The notes under the pieces: model-generated
What the model was told of the DNA's origin: nothing
Databases searched by the model: none
What the model saw: the letters and a program-made list of their open reading frames with translations, nothing else
From: Mya arenaria
Lineage: Eukaryota; Mollusca; Bivalvia; Myida; Myidae
Assembly: GCF_026914265.1 (NCBI RefSeq)
Contig: NC_069125.1
Span: 69,518,046 to 69,582,045 of the forward strand
Reading direction: 5' to 3'
DNA: 64,000 bases
Part shown: positions 1 to 11,143 of the stretch, in pieces
Position numbering within the stretch: position 1 is the first letter of the stretch
How the letters are laid out: each line of letters begins with the position of its first letter
Program-made: the position numbers and the translations under genes

Positions 1-904
1 TCCAGTAAAGTAAAAAATACATCTGGCACAATCCCAATGAAGAAATACAGATACAAGATTCATTGAAATGCCATTTGGTAAATACCCAATTCCTGAAAAG
101 ACATATCTGTAGCTCTGGATTAACAGTACATGCACTTATTTTATGGTCTGTCATGGAATCCGGTAGTTGTATGCCCCACATTTTGTTACATAAATTAAAT
201 AAAAAAAACATTATAGACCCTTCCAAGCGTCACCATAAAGACGCACCGTATTGTACACTTAAAACACCATCAGCAGATAGACCCTGGTAACAGCGGTACT
301 AAACTGCCTAGGCGTATTAAATATTTTAAGTATTGACTAAATGTAAATCGCCACCGCGCCTTCCCGGAACAAACGTCCTAATCCTCGGGTTCACGTTGGC
401 CACGGTTATATATTCATGCATGATGGAAAGCTGAACTTGGATTCGTTACGTCATGGTCAACAACATGAAGCCGTGCAGAAGATTGGGCAAGGTATGAGCA
501 ATATGGCAATGGTTTCTGGAGGCTCGTCTGAAATAAACATCACAGACGCGAGCAAACAAAAGACATTTAATTAAAAAGTTACATATGTTATGTTGAAGTT
601 AAGATGACCGGGCTATGGCTCGATTTAAGTATACCGAAAGGTATTTGACAACTATGGATAACATTAAGCTCTATACACACAAATGATGAACTGAAAACAC
701 ACATATATATAGTTTATTATTAACATGTAAAGGCGGTGGGCTGGGCAGGGATTTGAGAAAAAATGTACGGGCTACCTTCTCGGAAGTCGTAGAAGAAAAG
801 GGGAAGTAACAAGGTAAACGCTGACGTCTTTGGATAGATTCTAGAATGATAGACTGGTTATGGTAGTATAGACTTGTATTGTGAAAAGAACTGTGCGTTT
901 GGGT
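1..904. other. Unassigned sequence left of the duplication
   Basis: This stretch lies outside the inverted duplication, whose homology with the right arm begins at about 905. Apart from one open frame at 347-574 (listed separately), I see no recognisable domain, repeat or RNA gene. Short open frames on both strands have no protein-like features that I recognise. Confidence 0.5.
347..574 (+). CDS. Possible terminal exon or gene fragment, unknown product
   Basis: An open frame of 75 codons follows an in-frame TAA at 344-346 and ends at TAA 572-574. The product is hydrophilic and of mixed composition, with HVGHGYIFMHDGKLNLDSLR followed by a Gln/His-rich stretch and a Ser/Gly-rich end. It reads more like protein than the surrounding low-complexity frames, and it is GC-richer than its neighbours. 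I see no good splice acceptor in the right phase directly upstream, and the first internal ATG is 24 codons in. It could be a terminal exon, a fragment of a decayed gene, or chance. I do not recognise the family. Confidence 0.2.
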   Translation: MATAPSRNKRPNPRVHVGHGYIFMHDGKLNLDSLRHGQQHEAVQKIGQGMSNMAMVSGGSSEINITDASKQKTFN

Positions 905-2374
905 AAAGAGAATATTAGACCGCTCTAACAAAAGCCAATATAAAACATTTTATTCAAATCTTATTGAAAAATATGGTGGAAACCTTGTTTTTGAGTGTTA
1001 TTTAAACGACACCTTGATTAACAAAATTTGTTGTGGAAATAAGTTCTTATTTGACATCTTTCATTCCTGGACAGAAGTAAATCAGTTATACCCAAAGATA
1101 CCGACAAATAAAATCATAATATGGAACAACAAACACATTAATAACAACGGTAGCACTTTTTATTACGGAGATTGGTATGATAAAGGTGTACAATTCATAC
1201 AACACATATTTGATTATCGTTCAAAAGACTTTTACAAATTTGAAGATATTAAATATTTATACAATATAAAAAATAACGATTACCTAAAATATTATCAATT
1301 AATAGCCTGTTTGCCTCAGTCAATGAAAGATCAAATGAGAGCTGCTATGCCAATAAACGACTCTCAAGACACGCTAAAACACAAAATCGGAACAAGCAAA
1401 GTAAAACCAAACACATTACTATACTCAATCCAGTTTTATAAAGAAATTCCAGCCAAATAGATGAAAAATGGAAACGGGTCATACCAGATGAATATATAGA
1501 TAACACTTTATGGAAATTAATCTACACATCTTACTATAGATGCACCAATGATGTTACCCTGAGAAGTTTTCAATACAAGTTTATAAACAGAATTATACCT
1601 ACAAACAAATTCTTATACAAGTGTGGAATCTCAAATTCAAGTTTATGTGACTTTTGCGGGGAAAACATCGAAACACAGGAACATTTATTCTGGGAATGTA
1701 GAATAACACAAACTCTGTGGTCTCAAGTAAAAAGAATAATTGATCATAATCCAAACTCGATCAATTTAAACTTAAAAAACATAAGCTTTGGCATCTTTGA
1801 ACAATTACAACATAAGACAATAATAAACTTTTTAATACTGCTAATTAAGTTTTTTATATTTAGCATGAAAAACAGAAACACTATACCAACCTTTACATCC
1901 TTTTTAAACTATGTAAAACTTAGAGAAAAAATAGAGAGCGAAACAGCTCTAGTCAATAACAAAATAAACTTCCATGAAAACAAATGGCATCTGTTGAATA
2001 ACTACATAAATGCATAAGTACCTCCTATCTATTCTATTTCTATTTCTATTATATTCTTTCTATCCTTTCTATCAGTCCAACCCTCCTCCATTATTATGTT
2101 CTCACTCTTTTTTGTTTAAACACTTAAATATTGAAAGATTAAAAAACTGCTTCCTGCATTGGCAGCCACCTATATAGACCTTTTTGTACAATATGTTTTT
2201 GCATGTGATATCACTCATACACCAATACTTAAAAAACAAATATTTTGTTATACAAATAACAAGTACGCTATATAAATGTCTCAATGATATGTATATATAC
2301 ATATATGTTTGCAATGTACTAAGTTGTATAATATTTGTCAATATTGAATAATAAAAAAAAAAAAAAAAAAAAAA
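905..2374 (+). mobile_element. LINE fragment, L1/Tx1-like, 3' end of ORF2 plus tail
   Basis: This is the 3' portion of the same LINE copy seen whole on the other arm. It encodes the ORF2 region downstream of reverse transcriptase, ending in a zinc-knuckle-like stretch (CDFCGE...HLFWECR) at about 1645-1700. The last codons run to a TAA at 2015-2017. A frame change near 1455 breaks the frame. A 3'UTR follows, then AATAATAAAA and a poly-A run at 2349-2372. The 5' edge at 905 is not a normal LINE truncation point. It is the breakpoint of the inverted duplication, because the same LINE continues past this point at 19970-22440. Confidence 0.88.
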
Positions 2375-4500
2375 ACTTTCACTTCAATACGATGAAAATT
2401 AAGTTAGGATGATTATATAGACAAAATGGTTACCATAGCAACAACGATCAACTATAACTCACTTATCGTAATACGTGTGATATAACCAGTCCCTTTTAAC
2501 ATTACCATAACCTTCAACGTGTGTTGGTTATAATTACAAAATACATCTCAATAATTATATGATCTTGCCAAATGTGATAGAAATCAATTACATTGCTGAA
2601 AATCACAGGGAGTTGCTAAAATGCTCATGTAAAATGATGTTTAATAGACCGCTATTAGCTCGTATTGATAATTCTAGGCTTGTTTTGAGTAAATACTGAG
2701 TTTGCCGATTTAGGGACCATCTGGTGTCTAGTGTCTTTAAGTTTATAATGGTAATATGAGAGTGTCAAGAGAAATTAAATTGTGTAAAAATCCCTACAAA
2801 ACAATTAAGATTGATTTCTTAAACATTTGTACACAGCTAATAATTAATTTATGTTCTTACAAATAGGTAAATTTCGAACATATTATAAACTTAAATACAT
2901 ATTGTTAACTTAAATCGATATGGAAATGTTGGTTATTGAATATTGTTATACTGTAATTTTATAACTGTCTCATGTTACTCGCCACAATATGATTCCCGAA
3001 TTACTCTTTTATAAAATAGTAAGAGTTGACATGTGAAGACCTCGTACGGACGGTGGTGTTTTTGCGAAGCTCGTAACCTTTTTTACCATTTTTGTAAAAC
3101 ATATATTGCATTCGTGTCGAAATATCTTGCATTCGTCTCAGAACATAATACAGTTTCAGAAAATGTACAACTTATATACAATTCCTTCAAAAAGAATTGA
3201 CAGTTTAAACCTAAATTCCGACCTACTTTGAGAAGGTAGGCAGTTCATAAACTACTTTGGTTACAATATGCTAGGGGCTTTGTTTGTACCTTTAAGACAG
3301 AAACGCCCAACGTACTTTTTGGCGATAGCTGTTGAACCTCAGTTTTGACTTATATGCGAAGACGGAAAGAAAATAAGACGTTATGTTTAGGATCTTTTTA
3401 AAAATATATTCCTTTTTTGTGAGATTTTTTTTCAGAAAATGGGGAATATCAGAGGTTCTTTTTGGGAAGGAAAACCAGGGTCCGTGGTTTATTTTCTATA
3501 AATACTTTACTCGAGGATTCCGGATAGATTGGACCGTCACATAGCTGGAAAAAATATGCACTTAAATATTACATTTGATGTCAATTTTTTTCAGAAAAAA
3601 ATATTTCAAAATTCGTCTTATTAGTGCCTCTAGTGGGCCCGCCGATTTAACTATAAACCAGTCAAATTCAGGGAAAAGCTCTCAGACAAAATCGAATAAA
3701 TTCATGTTTTTTTTTGTAAACAAAGCGAAGATGTGGCATGAACGGACGTACGGCGATCCGGGAGGGGTATCTGACTTTCTATATTTTGCATGAACTGGCA
3801 TTGACTAAAAGAAGAAGAAGAAGAAAAATAGAAGAAGAAGAAGAATTGATCAATGCCATTGCCTTGATGTGTTCATACATGTAGTCACGGACCTTTGTAA
3901 TTGTGCGAAATAATTTGCTTCAACTATAAATGGTATTATATATTAAAATGAAACATGGCACAAACCCTGCCCCAGTAGTAATGCACATATTTAGCAAACA
4001 ATAGTCTCTGCCATACTATTGAGTAAGACATTTGTTAAAAAAGACATAAGTACTTTTTATACTTAAATGAAACAAATTCATACTGCTTTGTCATACACGC
4101 TTTATGAAAAATTGATCGCCGTTTATCTTTCTTAAGGATAGCTATTGTTTTGTATCATCATACCCAAAAGTGCCTCGTTTGATGGACACGATAGGAACAG
4201 TTAAAATGAAATCTTAAAAGAAGACAAAAAACAGCTGTAATAATTTACCGACATAATGATTGTTTTTATTCTTGCCAGGTAATGAAAATGAAAACGATGT
4301 ATTAACACGTAAAAGTGAAAATGGTTCCAGCAAAAAAACATAGTGATAAACCAACTGCTGCTGAATGCACATTATCCTTTTTTGCATAACAAGTACCTTT
4401 ATATCAAACATGTAATCACCAAAACTAATCCTTATGATAAAGAAAACATATCAACTGTAAAAGGTAGTCATCTAAAACCTGGCATGATTGATCGGATGAC
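2375..4500. other. Noncoding upstream flank of gene A
   Basis: No gene was found. Bases 2375-2740 match arm B (18115-18510). Bases about 2860-3570 match only copy C (inverted, 28980-29830), so arm B lost this piece. A short GAA-rich microsatellite lies at 3808-3846 and is the counterpart of the much longer (TTC)n tracts in arm B and copy C. Confidence 0.7.
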
Positions 4501-4523
4501 TTGCAGTGTTGGTTAAGGAAAGG

Positions 4524-4530
4524 TATAAAA
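4524..4530 (+). promoter_or_regulatory. TATA box of gene A
   Basis: TATAAAA lies 61 bp upstream of the initiator ATG at 4585, which predicts a start of transcription near 4555 and a 5'UTR of about 30 nt. Arm B has the same box on the other strand, and copy C has lost it. A TATA box this close to a small secreted structural gene fits strong, tissue-specific expression (inference). Confidence 0.7.
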
Positions 4531-4584
4531 AGAGTCGGAATGTTTCAGCAGCATTGAGTGGGGCCGTACACCGACGACGTCACG

Positions 4585-6349
4585 ATGAAGTTTCTTATCA
4601 CCGCAATCCTGGGCCTGGCAATCGCCGCATTCGGTATGTAGAGTTTTCTTTCTTAATTTGATCGTATACTAGGCAAAAATATTTCAAAGTCAAATTAAAT
4701 TAAGTGTTTTTATACATAATTATTTGTTATATACTGAGATCATTTTCAGGATTCATATTTTGCCTTATTTCAAAAGGTAGCTCATTGGTGGCGCATGGAT
4801 TATTTTACTTTATCCATTTCAACACATCGGATTATTTGCAGTAAGCGAGGCGACTCCTGGATATTATGGACGCAGCTATGGAATAGGTACGTTAGTCAAA
4901 AACATTGTTCGTTTCATGAATGAAGTGTTGACAAGCCATTTTGTTACATCGTCGAAACATATTTTAGTTAAAACGTATGTACGTTAACACTTTAATAAGT
5001 ACCAGAAATACAGCATATAAACTCGGATAAAAAAAACTAAACCCCATGTATGGTTTTAAGCAAAAATTGAGGTACAGAATTTCCAACTTTAAGACAGCAT
5101 TGAGAATCAGTATAGAGTAAAATTAAAAGTAACGCATTACACCTAACGACAATTTTCAACTCAAAGTTGTTTTATAATCAGGCGGTTACATGGGCGGGGG
5201 CGGTTACGGTGGTGGAATGGGCTCCGGCGGCTATGGAGGTTTCATGGGCGGGGGCGGTTACGGTGGCGGAATGGGCTCCGGCGGCTATGGAGGTGGCATG
5301 GGCGGGATTGGCGGTTACGGTGGCGGAATCGGTTCCGGCGGCTATGGAGGTTACATGAGAGGCATTGGCGGAGGCGGCTACGGTGGCGGAGGCTACGGTG
5401 GCTATGGAGGTGGTGGTTATGGAGGCGGATATGGAAGTGGTATTGGAATGGGTGGTTACGGAGGCGGTGGATATGGTGGCGGAGGCTACGGTGGCTATGG
5501 AGGTTACATGGGCGGGATTGGCGGTTACGGTGGCGGAGGCTACGGTGGCTCTGGAGGTGGTGGTTATGGAGGCGGATATGGAAGTGGTTTTGGAATGGGA
5601 GGTTACGGAGGCGGTGGATATGGTGGCGGTGGATATGGCGGCGGTGGATATGGTGGATTTCGTACGGGTATGTTGATTCCATTATACAGAACAACTGTTG
5701 ATTAAGAACTTACGGTCAAGTAGCCAAACTTCAAAAGCTTTTCCTTACAATATACATTTTCATATACATATTATTCATCTTTCTTTTAAAAAACACGCCG
5801 ACATGATTTCAGTATTTAACATAGGTAGGTTACATGTCATCTCAAACAAGGCATTTTAACCTCAAGACTAATATTATCAAGCAAATAGCAGTATGTAAAA
5901 TGTCAAAACCAAGGTGACCTTGGATGTATGGCGGATAAGTAAGGGCTTTTATCACATCCTTTTTGATATCAGCAAATTATTTTTTTTCAATTTGAAAACA
6001 AACGTTTTTCGAATTTATTAGTGTTAAGAAAGGTTGTAAAAGGCAAATTCGCACAAAAATACGAAAGACATGCATAAAAGAAATCAATGATGCAGTTCAA
6101 TGTTGGAGTTATCGAGTGAAGTATTGAGATCAGCGACGTACTTCTAATTAAATACAATACTCGATACTACGTTCAACAAATATGTACGATCAACTCATAT
6201 ATTTAAAAATGGTGATGCACTTGATACTCACAGGAGCTTACTGCAAATGCCGAAAGAGGTGCAGCTGGAAACAGAAGTTTGTTGGTCGTTGCCCATGGTG
6301 CAAGAAGGGCTGTAAACTTGTGCTCTGCTGCAGAAGGAGGTGGCACTAA
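4585..6349 (+). CDS. Secreted Gly/Tyr-rich repeat protein with cationic 8-Cys tail, copy A
   Basis: I read four coding exons: 4585-4633, 4842-4886, 5182-5667 and 6234-6349 (stop TAA 6347-6349). All junctions are GT-AG, and all coding introns are phase 1. The product is 231 residues. Exon 1 gives a signal peptide (MKFLITAILGLAIAAF), with cleavage plausible near Ala20. Exon 2 gives a short Tyr/Gly linker. Exon 3 gives about 160 residues of GGYGG/GGGMGSGGYGG-type repeats. Exon 4 gives a basic tail with Cys at 197, 199, 203, 213, 216, 220, 225 and 226, ending CCRRRWH. A fifth, untranslated exon starts at 6641. The repeats resemble molluscan shell-matrix or byssal Gly-rich proteins, and the tail resembles no family I can name. 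A role in shell, byssus, mucus or defence is inference. The long antisense frame over exon 3 is a composition artefact. Confidence 0.88.
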
Positions 6350-6640
6350 GCTCCTAGCGACAAGGTAATATATATATACATATATGGTCGAAATCATACC
6401 CATACAAGTAAAACATTATTCCTTTATGTCAGATTTCAGATGGATCTGAGACCATAATGTGTGACGTGCTGTAATATCATTGTTGCTTTGGCGTTTTTCT
6501 TAAATAAGCCTGTTAAAATATGTTAACAGCATAGGGAAACATTGAAATGCTCCTTTGAGATACGAACTACGTTTGTTTTGCTGGAAGTAATGATAATATA
6601 TAAATAATATGCGGTATCAATTGTTTCCTTTTTGTTGCAG

Positions 6641-6735
6641 ACCGGATTGTTTCAAGGACAACGACTTGATTTTCTTTTGTAAATATGTTGAAGTCAAATA
6701 TTAGTAATAAAGCATCGAATTCGCAATGATGTTGT
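6641..6735 (+). other. 3'UTR exon of gene A
   Basis: The fourth intron (about 6365-6640) starts 15 nt after the stop codon and ends in a pyrimidine-rich TTGTTGCAG. The final exon is untranslated and carries the polyadenylation signal. With the donor this close to the stop, the usual 50-55 nt rule predicts no nonsense-mediated decay. The arrangement is repeated in copy B. Confidence 0.65.
6706..6711 (+). terminator. Polyadenylation signal of gene A
   Basis: AATAAA lies in the last exon. Cleavage would be expected 10-30 nt downstream, near 6725-6740. It is conserved in copies B (14077-14082, minus strand) and C (27183-27188, minus strand). Confidence 0.7.
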
Positions 6736-6739
6736 TGTC

Positions 6740-9580
6740 TCGTTGAATACATAAATTCGACAACTGAGTACATTTATGTTACATTTTATAGTAAATTCTG
6801 CCGACCGTTTACAGCTTGTTCTACCGTGTCGTATACTATCTGCATTGTTTTAGGGCGTTTTCGTTTATACCAAACAAGTTTTAGTTCGGCGGTTTGAAGA
6901 CCTGTCTCAAAAGAGTTGCTTGCATGTAGCCATTTCTTCTGCATGTAGCCATTTCTCACTACATTTCTTCAAAACAATGATACAACAGAAGGTCGTTTAC
7001 CTGTTTAAACTTAATATTGTTTTATCACACTTGTTGGATCATGTCCGCCAAGATGTGTTGTGGCTTTTGAAAGTGTGCTAGTTTTCAGATAGAACGATAC
7101 TGCCTACGTAGGGGGTTTCGATAGTTTTAAAATCAAGATTCGTTTTTCGTTAAACAAACGATAAAACTGGTTTTCATTTAATTCAAAATTGTCACAAGAA
7201 ATACACAGTTCGTGAAACCAATATAAAACCAAAACTATTTTGTTACCAACAAACACGCCCTAACAAAGCATAAACTAAGAATTAAGAACATGCGAAAGAA
7301 TTGATGAAATCAATCAGATTTTGTTTCGCCCCATTTAATGCAGACGATCTACCAGAATGCACCTTAAGTTAAAGGTTAAAATGCACTCTTAAGAGTATAG
7401 CGCGATACTAAAAGCTGCCCAAAGGCGATAACACATAATGCCCAAAGGCGGCGATTATACATTCTGCCCAAAAGAAATCATACATTCTGCCCAAAGGCGA
7501 TAATACATTCTGCTAAAAGGCGATAATACATTCTGCCCAAAGGCGATAATACATTATGCCCAAAGGTTATAATGACATTTCATTGTCAATACTTCAAAAC
7601 TAAATGAAAATAGCTTTGATGAACGATGAAGTAAGCTCCGGTGCTTGCTTACGTAATGCAACTATTGTACATTGTTTTGAACAGACACCTGCCCCGAGTC
7701 CAATAAAGTCTAACAACCTCTCACGTTAGCAAACTGTTTTGTTTCCCTATTTTATCGCAGAACACACTGCAAGCGGGGAAACAAATTGCAACCGTTAAAT
7801 CCAAACACGTATTGGAAGCCTGAACTGAACATAGGGCTGATAATACGATGCTGGAGAAAATGTATGGACAAGCCATTATATTATTATACAATGGAAAACA
7901 ACCGAGAAAATCCCTGAAGACATAACATTAACGCAGACCCTGTGAATGCGAAAGGTTCAATACCTAACACGTACTTTACTAAAATGTGTAACGTCACAAA
8001 AGAAAAAAATAACATATAGATTAGGATATTTGACAAATTAGTGTTGGGATAAACGCCATTAAAGGCTATAAGATATGTTTTATGTTTAACAACTGAATGC
8101 ACAATCGTTAACATCAATGAGAGTGAGGACGTTCCACTCATTACAATTACAGGACCTTATTTTCATGTTTCGCGATCGATCTCTGCTCTTTCAAAAACAA
8201 AAGATCTTAACATGACAATACACTTTTAGATATTTATAATCCATGACGAGATTAATAAAGCACCTGATTAACGTCGTACAGAAACTGGTTCAATGGATAT
8301 AAGAAAGCGGTATGGATTGTCATCAATGCGAGTTTCTCATAGACTGAATCATTCATACTATAAAGAAAAGCCGTGGAGAGAATGTTATTTAAATAACAGA
8401 ACAGAAATGTGTTTTGCATTTAGAACGAACATGTTCATTGCCTTACCTATTATACATAAACGACAGTGATTCTTCTTTGGGGGTTGCTGTTTTAATCTTT
8501 AGTTGCCTTCTCAACCTCGCGCATAAATAAATATCGTTTAAATAGCTTGGTGGCTATCAAAACATTTTCTTTAAGAACATGTAAGATGCGAGTCCTAATC
8601 TTAGTCATTTTCCTAACTAATGTAGCTCACTATACTGCTGTACTCCTTTCTTAAATACTTTGTTTTCATTGGCTCGTTTCACCTATATTTTAATTTGGCA
8701 GTAATTCAGCTTTTAATAATATTGAAAATGACTAGAAGACGTGTAGTATGATTATCGTTCCTGGTAAGCTCTCGTTTCATTAAAGGATCTTTAGATCTGT
8801 TATCAACGATCCAAACGTGCGATCACTTCATAGAATCAGAAATCATGTGTTATCATTTATGTTTCGAAACCATTTCTAAGATTAAAGACATAACATAAAG
8901 ATTGTTTAAATTTGTGAATAAAACTTTAAAGACACGAGGCAATGACTCAGACGACAATGAACTAGAGACGAAAACATATACAAACACCACAAACAGACAA
9001 CTAACTCATCAAAATAGCTTTACCGATAAATGATGGGATTACCGCCTTGGAACGGCCAGTGAAACACTATTTAAGGTATAAACAACGATAAATGACTTTT
9101 TTTTTAAAAATTCGTTAAGTTAATATTGATCTTAATGGAAAATACCTTAGCTTAACTGTTTCGATAAATTTGGATTCGATTCTTGAATTGGTAATTCCCG
9201 TGTTTGTTGATAAGCCCATGAAATAGTTATGTATTACAAGGCAGCCGTTAAGATTTAACCATTACATGTTCCTGTCACAGCACTATAAATGATATGGGCA
9301 TATTTGAGAAAGATGACTCGCGCAACGGATAGTATAACAACAGCAAAGCTACGATGTCGATGGTGTCGCGAGAACGATTATAATAGCAGTACTTTAAGAG
9401 TAGACCACATGCATTAGAAATGCAACAAATAAAATAGATGTTGATATGCTGACTTTTTGCATATATAATGAGAACATAAATACCTGCCTGTGTAGGATAA
9501 GACGCTTATGCAGACGAATGTAAGAGAAACCGCCAGATCAACGATACGCTCGACCTAAATCAGTTTCGTTACCAACTATT
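6740..9580. other. Noncoding 3' flank of gene A
   Basis: No gene was recognised. The stretch is mirrored almost base for base at 11144-13985 and, more diverged, at 24360-27160. It holds a 22-bp minisatellite (7416-7571). An 85-codon minus-strand frame at 8141-7884 recurs in copy C as 86 codons but is broken in copy B, and the differences change amino acids freely, so I do not call it a gene. Confidence 0.6.
7416..7571. repeat. Minisatellite, ~22-bp unit, copy A
   Basis: About seven imperfect units of the type CCCAAAGGCGATAATACATT lie downstream of gene A. The same array is at 13147-13327 in arm B and at 26443-26585 in copy C, with different unit numbers and variants. Confidence 0.85.
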
Positions 9581-9938
9581 GACAGTCCGAGTTTTTGCTA
9601 CAGGTATCGCCGCATTTCAATCGACATTAAAGAAATAGTTGAGAGCTAATCAAAAGGCTTTAGTACTTCCCATTATAAAATATTTTACCGGCAGATTAAT
9701 TACTAATCAATGTTAATGCATAATTAATTAAGAACTAATTAATATACATCTCAAATATTTCTTTAGAAATGGAAACTTATTTTTTGAAGACTCAGTTGAT
9801 AAAATCATATCATAGTTAGCGTTGATCGAAAGACAACGCTTTTTTAATGCGAAATGTGTATAAATACTATCATTGATATGTATTCGTTATGTCGATTGAA
9901 ATGCGGCGATACCTGTAGCAAAAACTTGGACGGTCAAT
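9581..9938. mobile_element. MITE-like element with ~45-bp terminal inverted repeats
   Basis: The left end (about 9583-9628, TTTTTGCTACAGGTATCGCC core) is the reverse complement of the right end (about 9890-9936). Some 260 bp of AT-rich DNA lies between them, with no coding capacity. The element sits exactly at the inner edge of arm A. Its interior (9649-9770) recurs at 24236-24356, at the edge of copy C. The superfamily is not clear from the ends. Confidence 0.65.
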
Positions 9939-11135
9939 TAGGGCTGCCATGATACTCAAAGACCGTATCGCGGTATATCGCGATACAAGAGCAGCGTATC
10001 GCGATACGTACCGCGATATTTTTGTGTATTAATAATATTGTTTCGAATTGGAACATTTTTATTCAAAACAGCAAACTGCTTAAACAATTCATAGATATGA
10101 TGATATCATATGTTGACTAGAACATATCTAACTAAAAACAGATGAACCAAACAAAACAACAAAACCATCACGGAGTTCAAAACTTCTATATCATTTCAGT
10201 CTTTAACTTTGGACTAGAAATATGTACACAATTAACACTAAGACCACACATAGTAATTAGACTGTCTCAAGTCCTTTGCTACTTAGTCACATTTCTGACA
10301 GTTTACTTACAAAAGAGTTACAAATTCTGCAGACAACGACATTATCAACAATTGCCTTTGTTTTCAAGCAACGCCTGAGTCCAAAATGTTCCAATATATC
10401 ACTTTTACCTTTCTGGTTGCGAATGACTTCAAATTCATCTTTATTATTATTTTTATCACTCATGACGAAGTTGTTTATATTTCGCTCCTTGTCAGTGAAT
10501 GCTTTAAAATTAAATCTCCATCGCACTGATCTCCCTTGATAAAAAGTCCAAAACCCGGGCTACTGTACAGGTTTTTTGCAAAAAAAGTGGAACGCCATAT
10601 CCAACAGAAAATGTTAAGTTTTATTTTTTAAACTGAATAATTTTTTTTCCTGTACTGCGGTTTTAATAGTGAAACAGTGTCATTTCATTTATGTCCTTAA
10701 ACAAATCGTGCACAATAGATCTATAACATATTAAAATATGTGGTAAATTCACTGTGAAAGAAATGAAACATCTGTTATTATCTATATTCGGCTTATTGTT
10801 TATCAATATGTAACTATAATGAAACAAAACTATTAACTGTTATGTTTAATAACCATACTATAAACTGTAAGAAAACACAAAATTGATCGGTAACAAATTG
10901 ATCGGTACGATGAACGGCGATCCGGAGACCCGGGTTTTAGGGATATTGCATGCCCTACATGAATGGAACACTATCTAACAGCAATATATTATTAAATCTG
11001 CACACGTCAATTTTTTCATAATCCAAACTATGAAAAGACCGATAAGTTTTCAAAATTGAATTTGAATGGCAAAAACCCGGTACGCTAATGTTGTACCGCG
11101 GTACGATTTTTTTTGCTTCGTTTGCTTCAGCACTA
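9939..11135 (-). mobile_element. hAT-like DNA transposon remnant
   Basis: The ends read TAGGGCTG and, inverted, TAGTGCTG. They are flanked by the imperfect 8-bp repeats CGGTCAAT (9931-9938) and CTGTGAAT (11136-11143), as expected of hAT insertions. On the minus strand an open frame at 10526-10287 encodes a start like a BED zinc finger (SDILEHFGL...VVCRICNSFV), the N-terminal DNA-binding part of hAT transposases and ZBED proteins. The frame stops soon after, and I see no catalytic domain, so this is a decayed or internally deleted copy. Several GTACCGCG/TATCGCGATA palindromes lie near both ends. This element and the adjoining MITE form the whole palindrome centre. Confidence 0.6.
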
Positions 11136-11143
11136 CTGTGAAT

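Larger units (their letters stand above)
905..9580 (+). repeat. Left arm (A) of a large inverted duplication
   Basis: Reading the minus strand from about 19970 down to 11144 reproduces this stretch, including the LINE 3' part, gene A, a 22-bp minisatellite and all noncoding DNA between. Sampled 60-base stretches are identical or differ by one or two bases. The outer end lies inside the LINE at about 905. The inner end is at about 9580, at the edge of a MITE. Arm A has its own segment at about 2740-3570, which arm B lacks but copy C has (28980-29830), and a deletion of about 50 bp near 6925. Confidence 0.93.

Noticed and set aside
5242-5694. 150-codon His/Arg-rich antisense frame over exon 3 (also 15102-15554)
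   Set aside because: It mirrors the Gly-rich exon's GGN/TAY codons read backwards. The sense frame joins proper splice sites and a signal peptide, and the antisense frame does not.
6567-6773. 68-codon minus-strand frame repeated at 14015-14221
   Set aside because: It lies antisense over the untranslated last exon and poly-A signal of the Gly-rich genes, and is explained by the duplication.
7884-8141. Hydrophobic 85-codon frame conserved in copies A and C
   Set aside because: Broken in near-identical copy B. A-to-C differences change residues freely, and an overlapping opposite-strand frame is equally open. No gene signals.
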